DNA from: Notospermus geniculatus
Taxonomy: Eukaryota; Nemertea; Pilidiophora; Heteronemertea; Lineidae
Assembly (NCBI GenBank): GCA_002633025.1
Contig: NMRB01000875.1
Location: 40,052 to 104,051 of the forward strand
DNA: 64,000 bases
Direction of reading: 5' to 3'
Position 1 is the first letter of the stretch. Each line of letters starts with the position of its first letter. The notes below the pieces were generated by a model. The model made no database searches and had not been told where the DNA came from. It worked only from the letters and a program-made list of their open reading frames with translations. Position numbers and translations under genes: made by a program. This document shows positions 44,901 through 51,828 of the stretch, one piece after another.

Positions 44901-47900
44901 TAAAAAGAATAATCAATGGAAAGGCAGTACAATATTGAAAGACTTACTCAGTTCAGAATCAAACATCCAGGGCATAACGTTGTTTGGCCACAAATTCCAA
45001 TCGGCGACCTTGCGTTTCTAAAAAAAGGATGTATACATATTAGAGTTACAGTGACTATTCATTCCACATGATAAAATACTATTAACCCACGAGCTTGCCC
45101 AACAGAACACGCTGCTTTTTCATGCCATTCCGTCCGTGCCTCAAGCGGTTTTTCCACGGTACAATATTATTGCACAATGGGGCCCAAAATGGGTGTCATG
45201 TGCGTCTGGCATAATGGATGGGAGAACGATTGGCAATAATATTGCCCATTTTGATCCTCATATTGTGCAATAATATTGCATGTGGATAGGCCGCTTTATG
45301 GACATCTAACACTTATCGTTTACGCAAACGGAATGTAAAAATACAACGCACTCATGCCCGTCGTCGGGCACCAAGCGCCCTTCACAATAGGGATGCCGGT
45401 GTATTAGAATCTAATGTCCCCGATAGGATGTGCCCCCAACAATACATTTACGAATAAGCAGCATCATTGGACTGTTGAGCGATCAAGACCCTTAATCCTT
45501 CGACATACAATACAGGGGGACATCGGGAAGACAGGGGCTCATTAGATTTTCTCACACCGTTACCTGGTGTGCCTTAGCTTTATTCATGTGCCTTACCTTT
45601 ATTTCATAGTTATCATAATGTATATCATCACCATCCTGCGATTGCTTATCCGTAATATATTCAGTCACTTTGCTGTGTCCGGGCTAAAGAGATATCACAA
45701 AATAATAATGACTGATACTATAGTAATGATGCAAGTTATAAAAACTGGATATTTCAAACTCGGCATAAACACGGAAGAGGTGTCAAATCATAGCAGCTGT
45801 TGTGGATGCAGTTGTGGAGCATCTGATTGAAGAGGTGTCAAATCATCAGCAGCTGTTGTGGATGCTGTTGTTCAGCATCGGAAAAGGTGTCAAATAGTAG
45901 CAGTTGTTGTGGATGCTTATGCAGCATTGGAAGAGGTGTCAAACCATAGCAGCTATTGTGGATGCTGTTGTGCAGCATCACTGATCGACACCTCCCAAAA
46001 CAGTGCTGGGCACTCGCCTAACCACTAACTGATGAGTTACCACTCAGTGGACTTTTCAAAGATTATCATCTTTTCTGAGTATGCTGATTAAAGCGAATCG
46101 ATAGCGGATTTTGTTTACATTTGGCTGGTGTTTGTAAACACAAAATTCAGCCAATCAAAATGCACGAAAATTTCTTTGTTGACATTCAACGCGTTAACAA
46201 ATGAGTAAGATATCCCGTTGAGAGTAAGAAAACCCGTTGGAAGGTGTGCGTCAGATCTTACTGTGAGTAAGATTTCCCGTCGAGTAAGAAAAGCCGTTAG
46301 AGTAGGAAAACTACTTGTAACAGGTCCTACATGTTCATCTCCAAAATCTGTTGAAAACAAAACTTACGTATCCACATCCGGTGCCGATTGAGAGCAATTG
46401 TTCACCTCCATCGGATCCGATATACGACCAACATCCATTATAACTGCCAATTTTCAGCCACGCGGTGTGGCTCGAGTTCCTGTACGGTAGTTTCAGGCAC
46501 GTCACATCTTCCAAACGTTTAGCTGCCTTTCTTATGGCGTCACGTGTGCCTTTATCGGCTGATATGAAAATAAAACACGCACTGTTCCGTCATGCTGAAC
46601 CCGCATACAATACATTACAATACATTAACCAAAGTAATGCTACTCTTTCCCCGAAGCCAATTTTGTCGAAAATGAAAAATGCTTGCGAGGCTCGCTGAAA
46701 CCCATTTGTTGGAAATCAGTGAATGAGTGCTTCCGGATAAATACTTACAGGTTTTGATTGGTTTGAACGTATGCTGGCGCATCCACTTACATAATATCAA
46801 AAAACTATATAAACGAGTGGTCTTATGAATTTTTGATAAAAAGAATAATCAATGGAAAGGCAGTACAATATTGAAAGACTTACTCAGTTCAGAATCAAAC
46901 ATCCAGGGCATAACGTTGTTTGGCCACAAATTCCAATCGGCGACCTTGCGTTTCTAAAAAAAAGGATGTATACATATTAGAGTTACAGTGACTATTCATT
47001 CCACATGATAAAATACTATTAACCCACGAGCTTGCCCAACAGAACACGCTGCTTTTTTTCGTGCCATTCCGTCCGTGCCTCAAGCGGTTTTTCCACGGTA
47101 CAATATTATTGCACAATGGGGCCCAAAATGGGTGTCATGTGCTTCTGGCATAATGGATGGGAGAAAGATTGGCAATAATATTGCCCATTTTGATCCTCAT
47201 ATTGTGCAATAATATTGCACGTGGATCGGCCGCTTTATGGACATCTATAACACTATCGTTTACGCAAACGGAATGTCAAAATACAACGCACTCATGCCCG
47301 TCGTCGGGCACCAAGCGCCCTTCACAATAGGGATGCCGGTGTATTAGAATGTAATGCCCCCGATAGGATGTGCCCCCAACAATACATTTACGAATAAGCA
47401 GCATCATAGGACTGTTGAGCGATCAAGACCCTTAATCCTTCGACATACAATACAGGGGGACATCGGGAAGACAGGGGCATTAGATTTTCTGACACCGTTA
47501 CCTGGTGAGTTCATGTGCCTTACCTTTATTCATGTGCCTTACCTTTATTTCATAGTTATCATAATGTATATCATCACCATCCTGCCATTGCTTATCCGTA
47601 ATATATTCAGTCACTCTGCTGTGTCCGGGCTAAAGAGATATCACAAAATAATAATGACTGATAGTAATGATGCAAGTTATAAAAACTGGATATTTCAAAC
47701 TCCGCATATAACACGGAAGAGGTGTCAAATCATAGCAGCTGTTGTGGATGCTGTTGTGGAGCATCTGATTGAAGAGGTGTCAAATCATAGCAGCTGTTGT
47801 GGATGCTGTTGTGGAGCATCTGATTGAAGAGGTGTCAAATCATAGCAGCTGTTGTGGATGCTGTTGTGGAGCATCTGATTGAAGAAGTGTCAAATCATAG

Positions 47901-49920
47901 CAGCTGTTGTGGATGCTGTTGTGGAGCATCTGATTGAAGAAGAAGTGTCAAATCATAGCAGCTGTTGGGGATGCTGTTGTGCAGCATCGGAAGAGGTGTC
48001 AAATCATCAGCAGCTGTTGTGGATGCTGTTGTGCAGCATCGGAAAAGGTGTCAAATAGTAGCAGTTGTCGTGGATGCTTATGCAGCATTGGAAGAGGTGT
48101 CAAATAATAGCAGCTGTTGTGGATGCTGTTGTGCAGCAAATAATAGCAGTTGTGGATGCTTATCCAGCATTGGAAGAGGTGTCAAATAATAGCAGCTGTT
48201 GTGGATACTGTTGTGCAGCAAATAATAGCAGTTGTGGATGCTTATCCAGCATTGGAAGAGGTGTCAAATCATAGCAGCCGTTGTGGATGCTTATGCAGCA
48301 TTGGAAGAGGTGTCAAATCATAGCAGCTATTGTGGATGCCGCCGTGCAGCATCATTGATCCACACCTCCCAAAACAGCGTATGCATAAAGGTGGAATAAG
48401 CTTATTCCAGGTACAACGTAACGTTATAACATTAAGTTATACCTGGAATAAGCCAATTCCACCTTTATGCATACGGCCCCTGGGCACTCGCCTTCACTGA
48501 TGAGTTTCCACCCAGTGGACTTTTCAAAGATTTCATCATTTTTTCTGAATATGCTCATAAAGGCTAGCAGGCAGGTTATGTCGAACATCCATACAAACCT
48601 TTCTAACTTTATTACCGTCAATGAACACCGTGTTCTCATATTCCTGAGCAAGTCGGACAAGTTCTTCGATCCGGGGGCGCAGATCAACGTGGCTTTTCAT
48701 TTTCTTTTCTTCCCCTGAGAAATGGTGGCCTTCACCGGTTAGGTAGGACTTCAGTTTATCGACCGTTATCATCTCCTCGTCCATGCCATCTTCTTCATTT
48801 TGATTTTTGCCTTCCTTGTGGAATTGAACCAATTCACGCTCCTCTTCTAAGACACCAAGCAGGCGCTTCAGCTCCTAAATTTTAGATTACGAGAAACGTA
48901 CGAAAATGACACAAACTTGTAGATGTTTTGGCCTATACGTGTGCTTCGAATAAAATGCGTGTCCTAGAAAGAACTGAGAACAAGCTTGGTTGAAGTGGCG
49001 TTTTGTGGTCGGGAGTAGATCTCACAGTGACTGGAGCTGTGTGGTCAAGATGTTGAACGCAAACCTGACGAAACACGAAGTACGAAATACGAAATTGGAC
49101 TTCATTTCTAGGGCTGGAGATGGTTGGAACCACACTGCCAGTGCGTCTTTTAGCATGTCATGCAAAACCGAGAGAGTTATGGTACATCTTGAATTTTTAA
49201 ATATCCGCTTCGTATCTACGAAGTGGAAACGAAAGATATTTCAAATGTACACCGTATTTAACCCTATCGACCTAACGTCATACGCTATTAGAGACGCTCT
49301 TGCAGCAGGCGATGTTTGTGGTACCAACCATCCTGGGATGAAGTATAGCCTACATTACGTCATGGAAATGAGGGGGCCAACTGCTATCGTTTATTCCATT
49401 CCAAGTGTCAGTTCTTTCTGGGACACATGTACATATACGTACGATAGGCCTATACAAGCAGTCTGTCAGCAAGCACAAGTTGCCTCCGCAACTATTCAAA
49501 AAAAAGAACTTAAAATCAACTTGAAATTTGCAAAATACGAGCGTTGAGAAAATGCAGAGTAAAAGCCTGGGGCCTGTTTCATAAATTGACTTGGTACCAT
49601 TAACTTCAATGCATTTTCCATTTTTTCAAAGGTTCCCTGCATACCCACAGACGCGATTTTGTGAGCGACGACAAAACGCGATGCTACATTTTCAAATGGT
49701 AGGAATCTTGTTAATTGCCTTTTGCCTGTGAAAATGACAGGTCAGCGCGAAATCGCGGCGTGAAATTGCGAAAGTGTGTTCAGGCCTTTATAATAAATGG
49801 TTCAATGATAAAGACACTTACCTTTTGCAGTTTGTCGCCTTCTTTCACAAATGATTTCGACTGAACGTGACGAGTATGAAGAATACAGATGACCAAACTA
49901 ATGCCTAGAAAGAGCTTCAT
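29712..49920 (-). CDS. Astacin-EGF-CUB-EGF-MAM-MAM-PAN secreted metalloprotease (gene A), whole gene
   Basis: Seventeen exons with good splice sites join in phase from the ATG at 49,920 to the TAG at 29,712: 49822-49920, 48599-48874, 46884-46953, 46368-46558, 43142-43333, 41892-42150, 40048-40157, 39554-39675, 37106-37266, 36106-36219, 35824-35891, 35171-35306, 33909-34090, 32342-32516, 31944-32116, 30326-30479, 29712-29965. They sum to 2,736 nt, 911 aa plus stop. Order: signal peptide, propeptide, furin-type site, astacin domain (about 126-315, [12 protein letters not shown] near 218), EGF, CUB (363-493), EGF (494-531), MAM, Pro/Thr linker, MAM, Ser/Thr linker, PAN/apple. It is a secreted zinc endopeptidase; substrate unknown. 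Alternative exons exist at 44948-45017, 44435-44625 and 38069-38190. The second MAM lacks one exon, which is truncated at 31,207-31,278. Confidence 0.85.
30326..30479 (-). CDS. Gene A exon: end of second MAM and Ser/Thr linker
   Basis: [26 protein letters not shown] is the MAM C-terminal strand (ASVSVDDI...G-C), then a Thr/Ser/Pro-rich linker. It enters in phase 0 and leaves in phase 1 to the PAN exon. Confidence 0.85.
30796..30957. mobile_element. Foldback MITE (TAGTTCACACTGCAGGCGC)
   Basis: AGTTCACACTGCAGGCGC at the left pairs with GCGCCTGCAGTGTGAAC at the right. Intronic, gene A. Directly abuts the next palindrome. Confidence 0.75.
30957..31143. mobile_element. Near-perfect palindromic MITE (GGCGCCGCTCCACGTGACAG)
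   Basis: The ends GGCGCCGCTCCACGTGACAG and its complement, arms of about 75 bp with repeated GCTGTCAGA/TCTGACAGC words. A solo left arm lies at about 33,060-33,085. Intronic, gene A. Confidence 0.85.
31207..31278 (-). pseudogene. Truncated MAM exon of gene A, cut at an N
   Basis: After TAATACCAG| the minus strand reads [20 protein letters not shown], then CFGG, matching the first 72 nt of gene B's 216-nt exon at 55,539-55,754. Homology stops at the N (31,206); beyond it the sequence matches gene B only from about 54,910 downward. No donor remains. Skipping it (phase 0 to phase 0) keeps gene A in frame but shortens MAM 2 by 72 residues. Confidence 0.8.
31944..32116 (-). CDS. Gene A exon: start of second MAM domain
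   Basis: [20 protein letters not shown], then [10 protein letters not shown] and [14 protein letters not shown]: the C-x-FE, Cys, and DHTTG-GYY signature of MAM. Enters in phase 1, leaves in phase 0. Confidence 0.88.
32342..32516 (-). CDS. Gene A exon: end of first MAM domain and Pro/Thr linker
   Basis: [20 protein letters not shown] is the MAM terminal strand; TVSPC follows, then a [17 protein letters not shown] linker likely to be O-glycosylated. The donor A|GTTAGT, in phase 1, matches the next exon. Confidence 0.85.
32549..33053. mobile_element. Second AGCCGTGGTTACACTAC element, with a nested MITE
   Basis: The same termini as 4,305-5,473 in a shorter version, in gene A's intron just upstream of the MAM/linker exon. 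A GGGCGATTTCACAAAGG-ended palindrome (32,899-33,024) is inserted in its right arm. Confidence 0.8.
32899..33024. mobile_element. Nested palindromic MITE (GCGATTTCACAAAGGGTGTT)
   Basis: The arms are perfect for about 45 bp (TTAAGACTTAGACGCGTGTA) and join at a short centre. Family of GGGCC-TGATTCACAAAG elements. Confidence 0.8.
33240..33540. repeat. Tandem duplicate of about 125 bp in gene A intron
   Basis: ttgaccttgacctatgatcatcaggtcattg-ataatcgaaattggcatcct...aataacctaa-tatggg occurs twice with divergence. No exon. Confidence 0.6.
33909..34090 (-). CDS. Gene A exon: core of first MAM domain
   Basis: [20 protein letters not shown], then [16 protein letters not shown] and [12 protein letters not shown]: the MAM Cys plus FYHM-G-MG-L-V motif. 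The acceptor is the weak CTTTAAG|, chosen because it preserves phase with the preceding exon; gene B uses TTTTCAG at the same place. Confidence 0.8.
34151..34262. repeat. Foldback (TATTTTAGAACGTTCCTTAA)
   Basis: TATTTTAGAACGTTCCTTAA pairs with TTAAGGAACGTTCTAAAATA; inner arms ggtcgaccttaa/ttaaggtggacc. In gene A's intron beside the MAM core exon. Confidence 0.75.
35171..35306 (-). CDS. Gene A exon: first MAM domain, second segment
   Basis: [20 protein letters not shown], then [14 protein letters not shown]; the GTGP-x-DHTTG-G-YMY motif of MAM. Phase 0 in, phase 1 out. Confidence 0.88.
35824..35891 (-). CDS. Gene A exon: first MAM domain, start
   Basis: A 68-nt exon, [23 protein letters not shown], the FE and GW positions of MAM. 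It lacks the usual first Cys. Flanked by TTTGCAG| and |GTAAGT. Confidence 0.82.
36106..36219 (-). CDS. Gene A exon: second EGF-like domain
   Basis: [20 protein letters not shown], then [18 protein letters not shown]: six cysteines with the C-x-C-x2-G-x3-G-x2-C ending of EGF. Phase 1 in and out, the classic symmetrical EGF exon. Confidence 0.9.
36430..36860. mobile_element. Foldback element built from GGGCGCCCGACTTA palindromes
   Basis: The outer arms CAGGATACGGTG...GGCCATCATATTTTTATTTTT and their complement enclose repeated TAAGTCGGGCGCCCGACTTA and AACTCGGGCGCCCGAGTT palindromes separated by spacers of 20-40 bp. A (TCAA)n run lies near 36,668-36,682. In gene A's intron between CUB and EGF exons. 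Confidence 0.8.
37106..37266 (-). CDS. Gene A exon: CUB domain, third segment
   Basis: Entered in phase 2 so that the junction reads [18 protein letters not shown], with the CUB LCG Cys, then [10 protein letters not shown] and [12 protein letters not shown] (the F-SD...GF-A strand). It leaves in phase 1 to the EGF exon. Confidence 0.88.
37542..37672. mobile_element. PIF/Harbinger-type MITE with 3-bp TAA duplication and an empty site
   Basis: Filled: gagcg-TAA-TGGCTGATTCATACTC...GAATCAGCCT-TAA-tacgc. Empty paralogous site at about 39,150-39,165: gagcg-TAA-tacgc. The terminal inverted repeat is GGCTGATTCATAC. A 3-bp TAA target fits PIF/Harbinger. Confidence 0.88.
38069..38190 (-). CDS. Gene A exon: CUB segment 2, downstream copy (alternative)
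   Basis: [20 protein letters not shown], then [20 protein letters not shown]; same length, phases and near-identical sequence as 39,554-39,675. The phases (0 in, 2 out) mean only one of the two can be used in a transcript. Confidence 0.75.
38500..38851. other. Spacer between CUB-region duplicates
   Basis: Contains a GC-rich gcgtttgcg repeat (38,510-38,600), half of a foldback whose partner is absent. No exon. Confidence 0.5.
38852..40000. repeat. Tandem duplication in the CUB region, upstream copy
   Basis: Starts inside the CUB segment-3 exon (only its first 35 or so nt are included, 38,852-38,886, without a donor) and runs through segment 2 into the intron. Confidence 0.85.
39554..39675 (-). 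CDS. Gene A exon: CUB segment 2, upstream copy
   Basis: [20 protein letters not shown] with VEVRKNLPM: the CUB I-L-x-F...NC-D-VEVR zone. Acceptor TTTAG|, donor AAG|GTATTA. Nearest to the preceding CUB exon. Confidence 0.8.
40048..40157 (-). CDS. Gene A exon: CUB segment 1
   Basis: [20 protein letters not shown], then [16 protein letters not shown]: the CGG start and NFPNAY...C-W-F of CUB. Phase 1 in, 0 out. Confidence 0.9.
40327..40725. mobile_element. Inverted-repeat element (GCGCAGTTTTCCGACTCCGA)
   Basis: GCGCAGTTTTCCGACTCCGA and arms of about 90 bp (gtggacatccttgataaaaacga) pair with the reverse copy ending at 40,725. Gene A intron. Confidence 0.8.
40990..41142. mobile_element. Foldback MITE (TAGCTGCTTTTCCACGAGGC)
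   Basis: TAGCTGCTTTTCCACGAGGC pairs with the complement ending GGAAAAGCAGCCTA; GC-rich arms with gcgtttgcgg. TA at both ends. Confidence 0.75.
41398..41732. mobile_element. Inverted-repeat element (ATTGCCCGGCGGGCACAAGT)
   Basis: ATTGCCCGGCGGGCACAAGT and its inverted copy bound about 335 bp; the arms extend over 110 bp (cggtgacactacgctatatcacag). Gene A intron. Confidence 0.85.
41892..42150 (-). CDS. Gene A exon: end of astacin domain and first EGF-like domain
   Basis: [20 protein letters not shown], then [12 protein letters not shown] closes the astacin fold (D-x4-N-x-LY-C equivalent). It is followed by [20 protein letters not shown] and RDCS, an EGF-type Cys pattern. Phase 0 in, 1 out. Confidence 0.9.
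42409..42802. mobile_element. Foldback element (TAGGGAGTTTTCGCAAATCT), about 394 bp
   Basis: TAGGGAGTTTTCGCAAATCT at the left and its complement at the right; arms pair for about 150 bp. Same family as 7,718-9,063. TA at both ends. In gene A's intron. Confidence 0.88.
43142..43333 (-). CDS. Gene A exon: astacin zinc-binding exon
   Basis: [20 protein letters not shown] contains HExxHxxGxxHE with the three zinc His and catalytic Glu; SVMHYGRR is the Met-turn with the Tyr ligand position. A perfect 64-codon exon, phase 0 in and out, between TTTTTTTCAG| and |GTAAGT. This proves an intact protease active site in gene A. Confidence 0.96.
43622..44396. mobile_element. Inverted-repeat element with sub-repeated arms (GTAAGAAAACCCGTT)
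   Basis: TAGGCCCTGTTACAACTAGT and its inverted copy bound about 775 bp; each arm of about 210 bp is a series of AACGGGTTTTCTTACT-type units. The downstream astacin-exon duplication begins inside its right arm (the copy at 46,190-46,327 has only part of that arm). Confidence 0.85.
44435..44625 (-). CDS. Gene A alternative exon 4': astacin N-subdomain
   Basis: [20 protein letters not shown], then [24 protein letters not shown]; the astacin CWSY-G and GC positions. Same phases (1 in, 0 out) as 46,368-46,558. A synonymous difference is visible at the Arg before NSS. Confidence 0.82.
44948..45017 (-). CDS. Gene A alternative exon 3': start of mature astacin
   Basis: [23 protein letters not shown]; the LWPN...MPW start of the astacin fold. 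Phase 0 in, 1 out. Identical in translation to 46,884-46,953. Confidence 0.82.
45133..45293. mobile_element. Foldback MITE (CACGGTACAATATTATTGCA)
   Basis: Pairs aatattattgcacaat with attgtgcaataatatt and ccacgg/gtgg outer arms. A duplicate lies at about 47,075-47,236. Confidence 0.7.
45772..45985. repeat. Minisatellite, downstream copy
   Basis: Four units of about 50-55 bp containing gaggtgtcaaatcatagcag and ctgttgtggatgctgttgtg. See 47,714-48,352. Confidence 0.85.
46368..46558 (-). CDS. Gene A exon 4: astacin N-subdomain
   Basis: [20 protein letters not shown], then [19 protein letters not shown]; the astacin CWSYIG motif and GCGY end. Acceptor TTTTCATATCAG|, donor TAC|GTAAGT; phase 1 in, 0 out. 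Confidence 0.88.
46884..46953 (-). CDS. Gene A exon 3: furin-site end and start of mature astacin
   Basis: Starts [13 protein letters not shown]. Joined to the propeptide exon it makes NKVRKKRKVADW, a basic R-x-K-R cleavage site directly before the mature enzyme, as expected for astacin activation. Phase 0 in, 1 out. Confidence 0.88.
47714..48352. repeat. Minisatellite, 55-bp unit, upstream copy
   Basis: The first units are exact 55-bp repeats (start GAAGAGGTGTCAAATCATAG); later units vary (gtgcagcatcgg, cttatgcagcatt). Repeats on plus, so gene A reads the complement in its intron. Confidence 0.92.
48382..48479. mobile_element. Palindromic MITE (GTATGCATAAAGGTGGAATA)
   Basis: GTATGCATAAAGGTGGAATA pairs with the complement ending TTTATGCATACGG. 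Inserted after the minisatellite; absent from the other duplicate. Confidence 0.75.
48599..48874 (-). CDS. Gene A exon 2: propeptide
   Basis: A 92-codon exon between AATTTAG| and |GTTTGT. Charged, coiled-coil-like start ([20 protein letters not shown]), then [20 protein letters not shown]. It is phase 0 on both sides and ends in the basic processing site completed by exon 3. A canonical FEGD motif is not obvious. Confidence 0.78.
49060..49375. mobile_element. Copy of the CGAAGTACGAAATACGAAAT foldback family
   Basis: Shares cgaaatacgaaattggactt, ggttgg-acc, ccacttcgtagatacgaag-type and cattacgtcatggaaatga words with 7,718-9,063 and 42,409-42,802. In gene A intron 1. Confidence 0.65.
49822..49920 (-). 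CDS. Gene A exon 1: signal peptide
   Basis: ATG at 49,920: [20 protein letters not shown], then [13 protein letters not shown], a hydrophobic core of about 12 residues with cleavage likely after VQS. It ends CAAAAG|GTAAGTG, phase 0. A TATA box lies 57 bp upstream. Confidence 0.9.
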
Positions 49921-49976
49921 CTTGTCTCGGTCTCCCTTCCAGGGCGAAATGGGCGGTGTATATGGGGGAATCGCGG

Positions 49977-49984
49977 TTTATATA
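49977..49984 (-). promoter_or_regulatory. TATA box of gene A
   Basis: TATATAAA on minus, 56-64 nt upstream of the ATG at 49,920, leaving room for a start site near 49,950 and a short 5' UTR. Confidence 0.6.
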
Positions 49985-50496
49985 CCGTAAGGTCGGCGAC
50001 AGACCTCGGCAGAGGCGACGCGGAGGAGCGCGTTTTGCGATGTCTTTTTTCGACCTAGTGCACAGACACAATTCCAACCGCTGCCGTTTCTCGAAGCCTC
50101 GCCACGCTGGGGTGTCACCGCCTATAGTCAAATTAGCGACACAGCGGGGAGCACTGGGCAGATATTGCTGTCGCGTCAAAAATTAAGTCATCTTCTGCAC
50201 ACTGACAAACTCTCCCAGTGGTTCGTGAATAGAAATAGAAAAAGTACAGGTAATTTTTTCCTCTGATTAGCGCCCCCAGTGTCAGTCATGCAAGGGGCAG
50301 TCTTCTTGGCGCAGTCACCCACCAGGATGCCACTAACACTGAAAAATACTTAATGAGTGATAATGAAAAATTACATACATTATTACCTCTGCTATGGTAC
50401 CAACATTCAAAATGATTAGCTTACACTTCTAAAAATGCCTAAATAGACTAAATAAACCGAATTATGAATTCCAGCCAGAACCACAGGTACGAGTCG

Positions 50497-51095
50497 ACGA
50501 GTTGACGCTTTACCAAATCTCTGTCGGAGCAGAACAAGTACGAAAAGCGCGTTCAAAATTGTTCCCAATATCAGAATAATCGGCGGATTTAGAGAGTAAT
50601 AGCCTTGTTGAGCCGCCACTGCCAATACAGGTTGTAATCTACATGTACGTCCGTCTTCAACACTCCATCACCTGTGGCAAAATTTTCGATGGACTCACGC
50701 CCCACTCCGGACGCATTCACAGGAGGTCGACTAAAGGCCGAAATAGGCATTTTGGCAAGGCGTTTCTCCTCTTCAGATATCTCGTATAGAAGTTTCATTG
50801 AATAACTGTCGAAACATCTGTATAAAAAAGGTTGCGTCCAAAGTCCAATGACTATTTCACTCGCCGCGTTTGGCCGAATCGACGGCAGAAGCAGCAGTTG
50901 CACAAAACAGCCTACATTTTGCAAAATGTCGGACATGAAATTTTCCGCAAGTTCAGCCACATTTTTTTGACCGATTCATATGCTGAAAAGCAAGGGAATA
51001 GCGCCATCTTTTGTGAATACATGTAGATGAGTCGAAGACGTGTACGCCAGACCGCACATGTCAAGAAAAGGTCCATTATCTTCTTCGAACGCTCA
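50497..51095 (-). pseudogene. GPCR fragment, paralogue of 27,282-28,340, frameshifted and truncated
   Basis: From the ATG at 50,750, MPISAFSRPPVNASGVGRES and YNLYWQWRLNKAI match the N-tail of the intact receptor. A frameshift follows at about 50,592, then PPIILILGTILNAL and LLRQRFGKASTR (TM1), after which homology ends at about 50,497. The upstream 345 bp also match 28,470-28,680. TM2-TM7 are absent, so it is dead. Confidence 0.88.
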
Positions 51096-51473
51096 TTCAT
51101 GATACATGTATTACGTACATCGTACTCTTTCTCAGGATGTTCGAAGGCAACCGGTACGTAGAATGTATGCCTGAATGACATCGGCACCGGCGTAGAGGCA
51201 CTCCCGATGGAGCTGAAGCACGGAAGACAGAAATGCATATAAAATCGCAATTCTATAAGGTCACAGAAGTCTGGCGATGCCGGTGTCCAGCTTTTCCTAT
51301 TGGTGATGGTCAGCTTTTCCTATTGGTGATGGTCGGCATTGCTGAGCACACAACAGGCTGTTGATACATCTTCGAATCCAAGTCCTGACACCGACGCTTT
51401 TGATATCAATTTCCGTTGGAGGACCTAGATCCCTGTGGCAAAGCCAGCAGTATAAGCAAAGTGAGATGGTTCA

Positions 51474-51585
51474 GATTGAGGAGAGGAGTGAATAGTGAAG
51501 AGAGGAGAAGAGTGAGGAGTGACGAGTGACGAGTGAGGAGAGGAGAGGAGTGAAGAGTGAAGAGAGGAGAAGAGTGAATAGTGGA
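51474..51585. repeat. Purine-rich degenerate repeat (GAGGAGTGA)n
   Basis: Gag/gtga words without pyrimidine interruptions other than T; could adopt non-B structure. Confidence 0.75.
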
Positions 51586-51670
51586 CTCCTCAGTAGATTA
51601 GCAATGTTAGGTATAAAATGCTAAAGTAAAAATAGGGGCAGTCACAAATTCACAGATATACGCAATCATN

Positions 51671-51828
51671 AGCTTTTCCTATTGGTGATGGTCAGCTTTT
51701 CCTATTGGTGATGGTCGGCATTGCTGAGCACACAGCAGGCTGTTGATACATCTTCGAATCCAAGTCCTGACACCGACGCTTTTGATATCAATTTCCGTTG
51801 GAGGACCTAGATCCCTGTGGCAAAGCCA
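51671..51828. repeat. Duplicate of 51,289-51,445 starting at an N
   Basis: agcttttcctattggtgatg to gtggcaaagccagc is repeated almost exactly. The N at 51,670 marks the left edge. Confidence 0.85.

Larger units (their letters stand above)
44252..46080. repeat. Tandem duplication carrying astacin exons 3+4, downstream copy
   Basis: Homologous to 46,189-48,550 at an offset of about 1.93 kb: partial element arm, exon 4', exon 3', a foldback (45,133-45,293), and the 55-bp-type minisatellite. Confidence 0.85.
46189..48550. repeat. Tandem duplication carrying astacin exons 3+4, upstream copy
   Basis: Matches 44,252-46,080. This copy has a longer minisatellite and an extra palindrome (48,382-48,479). 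Confidence 0.85.

Noticed and set aside
47714-48352. Regular repeats resembling a CRISPR array
   Set aside because: The units are contiguous diverged minisatellite copies without unique spacers, in a eukaryotic intron.
48990-49547. A 185-aa plus-strand frame in gene A intron 1
   Set aside because: It runs through a copy of the CGAAGTACGAAATACG foldback family; other copies do not keep the frame.
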